Of a stretch of DNA of 20,657 bases, positions 14,681-20,657 are shown piece by piece. The translations under genes and the position numbers were made by a program. The number at the start of each line of letters is the position of its first letter. Position 1 is the first letter of the stretch. The notes under the pieces were generated by a model that searched no databases, was not told where the DNA came from, and saw only the letters and a program-made list of their open reading frames with translations. The stretch is from JBKPCD01 sp046727175 (lineage in GTDB: Bacteria; Acidobacteriota; Vicinamibacteria; Vicinamibacterales; 2-12-FULL-66-21): positions 1 through 20,657 of the forward strand of contig JBKPCD010000017.1 in the NCBI GenBank assembly GCA_046727175.1. Direction: 5' to 3'.

Positions 14681-16534
14681 TCACCTGATCGCGGGGTTCC
14701 ACACGATGTCGCATTCGCTGCCGATGCAGGCGGAGCCCCAGACCATCGTGTCTGCTTCGCCGGATCCCCAGACGACGGTGCTGCCCCACACGACGGTGCT
14801 GCCCCAGACGACGGTGCTGCCCCACACGACGGTCGCTGCATTCGTCTCCGTCACGGCGCCGCTCGTGCCGGCGCTCCAGGTTTGCTGGCAATCGTCGCCG
14901 CCACACGTCCAGCCCCAGACAACGTTTTCGGACCTGAATCCCCATTGAACGCTGGTGCAAGCGGAGTCCAGGCATTTGGTCCGCCACGCCTTGCCGGCGC
15001 CGTCGTCGGAGACGCCCCACTGGACGTTCTCGCCCGACGGCGTGCGCACCGCACCCCAGGTCACGTCGGTCCCCCACGCGTTGACTGCCGGCATCGGCCG
15101 ACCCTTGCGCAGCCGCTGATTGCCCCAGATCAGCTGTTGCCCCCAATCGCCCGACGACGGAAACGAAGTCGTCGACGGCGCCGCAAAAAACCGCGCCAGG
15201 TCCACTGCACCGCGGGCATTCAGCATGCCCGCGCCCTGTGTCAGCCCGTCGTACGCGGAGTAGACTCGAGCCGTGTACTGAAGAATGGCTTTAACCGCGT
15301 TCGGTGTCAGCGCGGGATTCGCTTGCAGCATCAGCGCAATCGTGCCGCTCACGACTGGCGCGGACATGCTGGTGCCGCTCAGGCTGAGATACGGCAGATA
15401 CGAAGTCGAGACCGTCCCGGCCAGCAGGTACTCCGAGCGACTCGAGTAGAGTGCGCTCAAAGGATCACTCAGCGACTCGGTACCGACACCGGGCGCGACG
15501 ATGTCCGGCTTGGCGTTGTTGGTAATCGCGGATGGTCCGCGCGAGCTGAAGAACGCGATCGTGTCGTCCGACCGATCGATCGTTCCCTGATGGTTCGACG
15601 CGCCGACCGTCAGGACCCACGGCGCATTCCCCGGAGCGGCGATGCCGCCGTACAACGTACGGCCGTCGCTATCACGACCACCGTTGCCAGCAGCCGCCAC
15701 GACTGTCACACCGGCGTCGACGAGGCGCTTGGCCGCGAGTGTCAACGGATCGGAGTCGTAGGACTCGTACACGCCCGCGGACACTGACAGATTGACGAGG
15801 CGGATATTGAGCGCATTCCTGCGCTGGAACACGTAGTCGAGAGCAGCGATGACGTCGCTTATCCGGCCCCCGCCAGTGGAATCGAGCACCTTCAACACGA
15901 TCAGCCGCGCGCCCGGCGCGATGCCGGATCGCGCACCACTGGAATCGAATCCGTTGCCCGCGACAATGCCAGCGACATGAGTACCGTGGCCGTAATCGTC
16001 GTACGGGGACGTACGTCCGTTCACGAAATCGACGAATTGCACAACGCGCTGGCTCGATCCACTTGCCAGGTCGTCGTGCCAGGCGGTGACGCCGGAGTCG
16101 ACGATCGCAACGCCGACGCCGGAGCCGTCGTACCCGAACTGCTGTCGCACCGAAGTTGCGCCGACAGTCGCGCCAGTGCGCTCCAGGGTGCCCTGCACCA
16201 TGCGATCGAACGAGATATCGCTGATGAACGGATTGTCCGCCAGCCCTTCCAAAGCCGAGTTCGGTACGAACGCCGAGCGGCCATTTATGAGACCGAGACG
16301 GCGGCCAAGTTTGCCGCCTCCGTGTTCGACAGCGGGAGCTACGTCCTCGAGCGATGCGCCGTCGACGGCCCGAATGATGACACGGGACCACCCAACACCA
16401 CGGGATGCCTGAATCCGCGCGAGGGGATCAAGCTTCCGATTGCCGGTGGACTGTTGCGCAGCCGCCGGACACGTAATGGCGGCGAGCAACAGGAACGCCC
16501 CGAGAATCCGGTGTGCCGTTGTCCGCGTACGCAA
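14681..16534 (-). CDS. Secreted S8 (subtilisin-like) serine peptidase with CX4C/VWG repeat tail
   Basis: This 617-aa peptidase has a signal peptide (AHRILGAFLLLAAITCPAAA, cleavage near 26), a propeptide-like region (33-115), and an S8 domain (~130-450). The catalytic triad is complete: Asp146 (VAIVDSGV), His183 (GHGTHVAG) and Ser389 (LSGTSMSAP); Asn284 (AAAGNGG) is the oxyanion residue. Residues 463-617 form an unusual tail with twelve WG pairs, often six residues apart (464/470, 487/493, 571/577/583/589), and three CX4C pairs (521/526, 544/549, 603/608) that could be disulfide loops. The tail may be a beta-repeat or surface-attachment domain. The start is TTG 16534 with GGGGAG 6 nt upstream. 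It is the first gene of an apparent operon with the hybrid kinase and P-loop kinase, and is divergent from the CRTAC1-like gene. Confidence 0.93.
   Translation of the reverse strand: MRTRTTAHRILGAFLLLAAITCPAAAQQSTGNRKLDPLARIQASRGVGWSRVIIRAVDGASLEDVAPAVEHGGGKLGRRLGLINGRSAFVPNSALEGLADNPFISDISFDRMVQGTLERTGATVGATSVRQQFGYDGSGVGVAIVDSGVTAWHDDLASGSSQRVVQFVDFVNGRTSPYDDYGHGTHVAGIVAGNGFDSSGARSGIAPGARLIVLKVLDSTGGGRISDVIAALDYVFQRRNALNIRLVNLSVSAGVYESYDSDPLTLAAKRLVDAGVTVVAAAGNGGRDSDGRTLYGGIAAPGNAPWVLTVGASNHQGTIDRSDDTIAFFSSRGPSAITNNAKPDIVAPGVGTESLSDPLSALYSSRSEYLLAGTVSTSYLPYLSLSGTSMSAPVVSGTIALMLQANPALTPNAVKAILQYTARVYSAYDGLTQGAGMLNARGAVDLARFFAAPSTTSFPSSGDWGQQLIWGNQRLRKGRPMPAVNAWGTDVTWGAVRTPSGENVQWGVSDDGAGKAWRTKCLDSACTSVQWGFRSENVVWGWTCGGDDCQQTWSAGTSGAVTETNAATVVWGSTVVWGSTVVWGSTVVWGSGEADTMVWGSACIGSECDIVWNPAIR
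14766..14836 (-). repeat. 18-bp tandem repeat encoding VWGSTV units
   Basis: Four head-to-tail 18-bp units lie inside the 3' end of the subtilase gene. On the plus strand they read CCCCAGACGACGGTGCTG or CCCCACACGACGGTGCTG. The two variants alternate, so units 1+2 equal units 3+4, a 36-bp higher-order repeat that suggests a recent duplication. Each unit encodes Val-Trp-Gly-Ser-Thr-Val. The region is coding, not a CRISPR array. Confidence 0.9.
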
Positions 16535-16834
16535 AGTGATCTCCCCTCTTTAGAGCCGCTGTTGAGCCGCGCGGCTCGGCGCAGGGTGCCTTCGTCCTCG
16601 AACCGGGTTGTCTGATTTCATTGACGCCGTGAAGGCGTCCGATGCGTGCCACCGACACATGCTGCCGAGCTGGGCGACGAACTCTGACTCGGCTGAACCG
16701 AAGGCACTGACGTCCGGGCCCTGGACGCCTTGAGTTGCTGGGGGGTGAAGGAAAGTTTACACCGACGAGCTCGAATCTGTACCGACAATTTATGGATGTG
16801 CTTCTGGCTCTGCCGTTTGTGACAAACTCACGCC
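16535..16834. other. Divergent promoter region between subtilase and CRTAC1-like genes
   Basis: This 300-bp gap separates two divergent start codons and must hold both promoters. The subtilase ribosome site is at its left edge. A perfect dyad GAGCCGCGCGGCTC (16564-16577) lies about 30 bp upstream of that start. AT-richer stretches (GGAAAGTTTACACC near 16750; CGACAATTTATGG near 16783) are the likeliest promoter sites for the rightward gene, but no convincing -35/-10 pair was found. No coding region or RNA gene is seen. Confidence 0.4.
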
Positions 16835-18511
16835 GTGGCTGACCCGCGCAACAGAGCTCAGGTGATCGCACCCCAGTGGGTATTCATCCTGCTTTGGTTC
16901 CGCGTTTGTCTCAGGTCAACAGTTACCCGGCCGGCTGGCGCCGTTCGTCGACGTCAGTGCGCAATCGCGGATTGGTTTCGTGCACAAGTCGGGCGCGAGT
17001 CCCGAAAAGCACATGGTGGAGACCTTCGGGTCAGGGTGGCGTCGATTGATTACGACAACGATGGTTTCCCCGATTTGTACTTCGTGAACGGCGCACCAGG
17101 GGCAGCCAACGCGCTTTACCACAACAACGCGAATGTCACCTTCACCGACGTCACACGTCTTGCGCGCCTGGCCGCCGACACTGCCGCGAAGTCGTACAAG
17201 ACCGGCCTTGCAGTCGGCGACTACGATAATGACGGGTATCTCGACCTCTACGTGACGGCGTTCGGTCCAAACATTCTTTATCGGAACAACCGAAACGGCA
17301 CGTTCACCGACGTTACCGCTGCTGCGGGTGTCGCTGGAGGGCCGTCGGAGTGGAGCACGAGCTCCGGATTCTTCGATTTCGATCGAGACGGGGATCTCGA
17401 TTTGTACGTCGTGAACTACCTCGATTATCGGCTCGACGAGAATCCGTACTGCGGCCTGCGCAAACCGGGATACCGGATGTACTGCAATCCGACGACGTTC
17501 GACGGGATGGCCGGTCGGCTGTTTCGCAACAACGGCGACGGAACGTTCACCGACGTGTCGCGACAGGCGGGCATCGCGAATCCCGCCGGAAAGGGCCTCG
17601 GCGTCACCTTCTGTGACTTCGATCGTGATGGAAATGTGGACGTCTACGTCGCGAACGATCTCGTTCGCAATTTCCTTTACCGGAATAACGGAAACGGCAC
17701 CTTCAAGGACGTCGCCTATGCCGCTGGCGTTGGCTTCGACCTGAACGGAAAACCCCAGGCCGGCATGGGTGTCGACTGTGCGGACTTCAACGGTGACGGA
17801 TGGCCCGACATCTTCGTCACGAACTTCTCGGAAGAACTGAACACGCTGTACGAGAACCACGGAGATGGCACGTTCGAGGACGTCTCGACGAAAGCGGGTC
17901 TGGGATCCGGCTACATTCCGTTAGGCTTCGGTACGAAGCTGTTCGACTTCGACAACGATGGCGACCTGGACATCTACGTGACGAACGGTCACGTCATCGA
18001 CAACGTCCAGCTGTACAAGCCTGCCTTCACCTACGCCCAGAAGCCATTGCTCTACGAGAACGTTGGCGGAGGGCGATTCCGCGATATCTCCGCCGAGAGC
18101 GGACCAGCGCTGCAGATCGAGCGAGTCGGACGCGGCTTGGCGGTCGCCGATTTCGATAACGACGGGAACGTCGACATCGCGATCTCGAACGTCGGGCAGG
18201 CGCCGCTGCTCCTGCGAAATCAGGGCGTAAGAAACGGCAACTGGCTGCTGATTCGCGCCCAGGGCACGAAGAGCAACGGCTTCGGCCTGGGCGCGCGCGT
18301 GGAATTGGAGGCATCAGGCCGCGTACAGGTCAAAGAGATCAACAACGTCGCGAGCTACCAGAGCAGCAACGACATCCGTCTCCATTTCGGACTCGCTGAG
18401 GCCAAGGCGATCCAGCGGATCGAGATCCTGTGGCCGAGTGGCACGAAGCAGATCTTGAAAGACGTCGCGGTCAATCAAATCTTAGTCGTCACAGAGCCGG
18501 CAGTTCGATAG
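16835..18511 (+). CDS. CRTAC1-type VCBS/FG-GAP repeat protein with ASPIC/UnbV domain
   Basis: From residue ~68 on this 558-aa protein has seven Ca2+-binding FG-GAP/VCBS blades (DYDNDGFPDLYFVNG, DYDNDGYLDLYVT, DFDRDGDLDLYVV, DFDRDGNVDVYVA, DFNGDGWPDIFVT, DFDNDGDLDIYVT, DFDNDGNVDIAIS) forming a beta-propeller. A C-terminal ASPIC/UnbV domain follows (GARVELEASGRVQVKEI ... IEILWPSGTKQ). It is likely exported; its function (extracellular binding or adhesion) is unknown. The N-terminus is damaged: residues ~21-67 are an Arg-rich stretch in the wrong frame. In another frame (16896-17036) the DNA encodes the expected GSAFVSGQQLPGRLAPFVDV, then SRIGFVHKSGASPEKHMVET. An extra base near 16893-16897 and a missing G near 17034-17038 cancel each other. 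Restored, the gene begins with a good signal peptide (WVFILLLGSAFVSGQ). The GTG start at 16835 is uncertain. Confidence 0.88.
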   Translation: MADPRNRAQVIAPQWVFILLWFRVCLRSTVTRPAGAVRRRQCAIADWFRAQVGRESRKAHGGDLRVRVASIDYDNDGFPDLYFVNGAPGAANALYHNNANVTFTDVTRLARLAADTAAKSYKTGLAVGDYDNDGYLDLYVTAFGPNILYRNNRNGTFTDVTAAAGVAGGPSEWSTSSGFFDFDRDGDLDLYVVNYLDYRLDENPYCGLRKPGYRMYCNPTTFDGMAGRLFRNNGDGTFTDVSRQAGIANPAGKGLGVTFCDFDRDGNVDVYVANDLVRNFLYRNNGNGTFKDVAYAAGVGFDLNGKPQAGMGVDCADFNGDGWPDIFVTNFSEELNTLYENHGDGTFEDVSTKAGLGSGYIPLGFGTKLFDFDNDGDLDIYVTNGHVIDNVQLYKPAFTYAQKPLLYENVGGGRFRDISAESGPALQIERVGRGLAVADFDNDGNVDIAISNVGQAPLLLRNQGVRNGNWLLIRAQGTKSNGFGLGARVELEASGRVQVKEINNVASYQSSNDIRLHFGLAEAKAIQRIEILWPSGTKQILKDVAVNQILVVTEPAVR

Positions 18512-18583
18512 CTCGGTAGCTCGCAATTCCCGGAGATCCGATTCGAACCGCGAGCTGCCGAGCCAGCGAACTACCGAGCTACC
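18507..18583. terminator. Inverted repeat between convergent CRTAC1-like and ankyrin genes
   Basis: GATAGCTCGGTAGCTCGC (18507-18524) pairs with GCGAACTACCGAGCTACC (18566-18583) at 16 of 18 positions, with a further related GCGAGCTGCCGAGC in the loop. It starts at the stop codon of the CRTAC1-like gene, and the minus-strand ankyrin gene ends 25 bp further on, so it may terminate both. The motif GAGCTACCGA also appears in the repeat tract at 2495-2736, so it could instead be a copy of that dispersed repeat. No U-tract is evident. Confidence 0.5.
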
Positions 18584-18608
18584 GGCGGGATTCTCCGAAC
18601 ACTACCCC

Positions 18609-20189
18609 TCAGTGTCGATCATGCGACGCCGCAAGATGCGCTCTTAGCACCGCATCGACATCATCGCGGCCCGTCGGCAGGTTGGTCGGGTCTGCGGTTT
18701 CACCCGCGTCGAGAAGTAGCCGTATCGAGGTCGGATAGTCACCTCGGGTCCCCGACCATCCGTGTAAAGAGCCGTAGATGCACCAGTCGAGTGGCGTGCC
18801 GCCGTAGCTCGTCTCGCGGACGCCGATCGGCGGATCGTGCTGCAGCAGGACTCGAATCATCTCGACGTTGCCGTGGAACGCTGCCCAGTGCAGTGGATCG
18901 GCGAGGTCGGGACCGGACACGCGTGTGTCGAACCCAAGGCGAGCCATGAGCGCAACCGCCGCGGCGTCGTTTGCGTGAGCCTTGTCGGCAATGAGCCTCT
19001 TTTGATCGTTCGTGAGCCGCGACCCGACGTCGGGATGTGTCGCGATGACCGCCTCCGCCGCGGCGCGATCTGCTGCCGCGCACGCGGCAAGCAGACGCTG
19101 GGCCGGAGACGCATGACGCAGCAGCAACTCGACCATGTCTGCGTAGCCGAGCTGCCGCGCGGCGTCGACGACGGTTGCGTTGTGATCGAACACCCAGCGG
19201 TAGATATCGCCACGACGGTCGCCGATCTCGTCACCTGTCGCGGCGCATTTGCCGTTGTGCGCGACGGAGTACTTCCCTTGACCGGTGCGATGGTCCAGCG
19301 CGGCCGGATCGTTCCTCAGGCACTGCTCGACCAGCATCCCATCGCGCAAGCCGACGCCGATGAAGATGTCGAACCATGCGCCGCGGCCGACGAGCAGCCG
19401 TACGACATCAGGAGCCTCGCGCACGAGGTATTGTGCCGGCGTGGACTCGTGATCGACGTCGCGAGCGTCGATGTCGGCGCCATGGTCGATCAGATATCGC
19501 GCGATCTCGACCGTACGAGCACAGTGCAGCGGCGTCTTTCCGTCGCCGCCACGCGCGTGCACGAGTGAGGGATCGCGCTCGACGAGCTCTCGCACCCGGC
19601 CGAACATTCCAAGGTGCGCCGCAGCGAACACGTCAACGACTGCCCCTCGCTCGATCAGCGGCGCAGCCTGCTCCGGCGTGATGCCGTATTCGAGAATGCC
19701 AAACCCGCCGGCCCACCATGTGCTCTTCAAATTCAGATCCGCACCGTATTGGAGCAGCAGATCGAGCAACGGCAGGTTTTTCACTGCCCGCGCGACCGGC
19801 CGGCTGTTGAAGTGACTGATTGGCGCGTTCACTGCCGCGCGAACTTCAGCGTAGGTCTCGAGCAGCTCGCGGACCCGGTCGAGATCTTCCGCATGCAGCG
19901 CATCGAGGAACTGTTCCACCGGCGTTTTGGTGAGCGAGTCGATCTTGCGCTTCATCGCCGGCCAGTTCTCGAAGCCGTAGCCGCGCGCAATGACGAGCTG
20001 CGTATCCGCCAGCACGAGCGCGTCGCGCGATGGCGGCTTGGGGTGAAGCGCCTGAATGCGCTTCAGGGCTTCAGCGTCCCCGTTCCACGCAGCGCGCAGC
20101 AACTCCTTCGCGCGCTTGTGCTGCATCTCGAGGTTCGGTCTGGCAGGCAGGGGTTCTACGAACGCAGATCGATCTTGTTCGGACGCCAT
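18609..20189 (-). CDS. Ankyrin repeat protein
   Basis: This 526-aa protein is mainly degenerate ankyrin repeats. The N-terminal segment ARPNLEMQHKRAKELLRAAW ... GDAEALKRIQALHP followed by LVIARGYGFENWPAMKRKID is a module frequently seen at the start of acidobacterial ankyrin proteins. Clear repeats include LLDLLLQYGADLNLKS, DGKTPLHCARTVEIARYLID with HGADIDARDVDHESTPAQYL, ADMVELLLRHASPAQRLLAA, and DPLHWAAFHGNVEMIRVLLQ ... GGTPLDWCIYGS. There is no signal peptide, so it is probably a cytoplasmic protein-binding scaffold; the partner is unknown. ATG 20189 is chosen because GGGAGG lies 7 nt upstream and the MASEQDR start fits the module. The frame is open further upstream to 20312 but that extension looks non-coding. 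It converges on the CRTAC1-like gene. Confidence 0.9.
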   Translation of the reverse strand: MASEQDRSAFVEPLPARPNLEMQHKRAKELLRAAWNGDAEALKRIQALHPKPPSRDALVLADTQLVIARGYGFENWPAMKRKIDSLTKTPVEQFLDALHAEDLDRVRELLETYAEVRAAVNAPISHFNSRPVARAVKNLPLLDLLLQYGADLNLKSTWWAGGFGILEYGITPEQAAPLIERGAVVDVFAAAHLGMFGRVRELVERDPSLVHARGGDGKTPLHCARTVEIARYLIDHGADIDARDVDHESTPAQYLVREAPDVVRLLVGRGAWFDIFIGVGLRDGMLVEQCLRNDPAALDHRTGQGKYSVAHNGKCAATGDEIGDRRGDIYRWVFDHNATVVDAARQLGYADMVELLLRHASPAQRLLAACAAADRAAAEAVIATHPDVGSRLTNDQKRLIADKAHANDAAAVALMARLGFDTRVSGPDLADPLHWAAFHGNVEMIRVLLQHDPPIGVRETSYGGTPLDWCIYGSLHGWSGTRGDYPTSIRLLLDAGETADPTNLPTGRDDVDAVLRAHLAASHDRH

Positions 20190-20657
20190 GACGACACCTC
20201 CCGTAGAAGGTTTGTGCCCGCTGTCCGCGAAGACGGGCTGGAGGTTCGTCAGGCTGCGTAAACCGGATCCTCGCCGCGCGGAGTCCGCGCGCGGGGTCGA
20301 GGTGGGGAGCATCCCTTCCCGCGGACGGGGCGCGTCCTCTCACGCGCAGAAGACAGGATACCCGGGGCGGACGCGTCAGAGCAATCCGGCAATCGGCTTT
20401 GGGCTCATGGCGCACGGCTCTCGGCCGGTTGAGAAATCAGCGCGCGAATGGCACCGACGAGAGATCCCTTGCTCCCGCCCACTGTTTCCGCCGCACCAAC
20501 ACCTCCCGCTCTCCGTGCAGCGGGATTCTCGTTATGCAGCGGCGCGTCTCGCTACCACAATCTTTCGTTGGTGCATGCGGAGACGACACTCACGACCTGA
20601 CAGCTCGTGTCGATCGATGCGATTACTTGCGGGTCACGTGAGCGGCAACAGCGAGCC
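20190..20657. other. Non-coding stretch upstream of the ankyrin gene
   Basis: This 468-bp stretch has no frame I consider real; the short plus-strand frame at 20399-20641 lacks a ribosome site and recognisable motifs. It should hold the ankyrin promoter near its left edge. A perfect dyad CGCGCGGAgTCCGCGCG (20275-20291) sits inside a segment similar to part of the hairpin cluster at 9138-9167. TTTGGGCTCATGGC (20398-20411) also occurs at 7343-7356. The right edge may hold the end or start of a gene outside the window. Confidence 0.5.

Noticed and set aside
14766..14836. Regular 18-bp repeats as a CRISPR array
   Set aside because: The units are contiguous with no spacers and lie in frame inside the subtilase gene, encoding VWGSTV.
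16916..17860. Minus-strand 314-aa frame opposite the CRTAC1-like gene
   Set aside because: Its repetitive Val/Glu/Ile composition mirrors the plus-strand VCBS repeats and has no start signal or family motif of its own.
20399..20641. An 80-aa plus-strand gene at the right edge
   Set aside because: No ribosome site, no motif, and composition like the surrounding non-coding DNA.

Overview
The window is GC-rich (roughly two thirds G+C by eye), bacterial and chromosomal, with long genes on both strands. Gene content points to Acidobacteriota, most likely a Vicinamibacteria-type lineage. The signs are two 'ADOP'-type ABC permeases (one paired with a PadR regulator), a CRTAC1-type VCBS/ASPIC protein, a secreted S8 peptidase ending in a Val-Trp-Gly repeat, an ankyrin protein with the N-terminus usual in that phylum, and intergenic DNA full of degenerate repeats. 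This placement is inferred from family content. No rRNA, tRNA, CRISPR array, transposase or phage gene was seen.

Layout. 1-2.5 kb: an ADOP permease split by two single-base frameshifts. 2.5-2.74 kb: low-complexity GAATCCC-type repeats. 2.74-3.74 kb: a secreted-type alpha/beta hydrolase. 3.8-3.93 kb: a long imperfect palindrome. 4.0-4.43 kb: a two-CBS-domain protein. 4.69-5.47 kb: a berberine-bridge-type FAD oxidase whose FAD-binding domain has been removed in frame. 5.64-7.33 kb: an rtcA-rtcB RNA-repair pair in which only a frameshifted 3' end of rtcA survives, still joined to an intact rtcB by an ATGA stop/start overlap. 7.37-8.58 kb: an exported cupin (minus strand) divergent from a VapBC-type toxin-antitoxin pair, with a perfect 20-bp palindrome between them. 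8.67-11.87 kb: PadR regulator, a cluster of GC hairpins, and a full-length ADOP permease. 11.87-12.0 kb: a second copy of the long palindrome. 12.0-16.5 kb, minus strand: an apparent operon of secreted subtilase, membrane hybrid histidine kinase and small P-loop kinase. 16.8-18.5 kb: the CRTAC1-like gene, whose N-terminal part carries two mutually compensating frameshifts. 18.6-20.2 kb, minus strand: the ankyrin protein. 20.2-20.66 kb: no convincing gene.

The points most worth attention are the rtcA remnant coupled to rtcB, the CX4C/VWG hexad tail of the subtilase and its co-transcribed hybrid kinase, the two copies of the same roughly 130-bp palindrome, the excised FAD domain, and the VapBC operator. 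Single-base frameshifts occur in three separate genes (six events in all). Either several genes here are decaying or the assembly has residual indel errors; the sequence alone cannot decide. I found no clear, wholly new multi-gene defence or biosynthetic system. The subtilase-kinase operon with its unusual tail is the nearest candidate.
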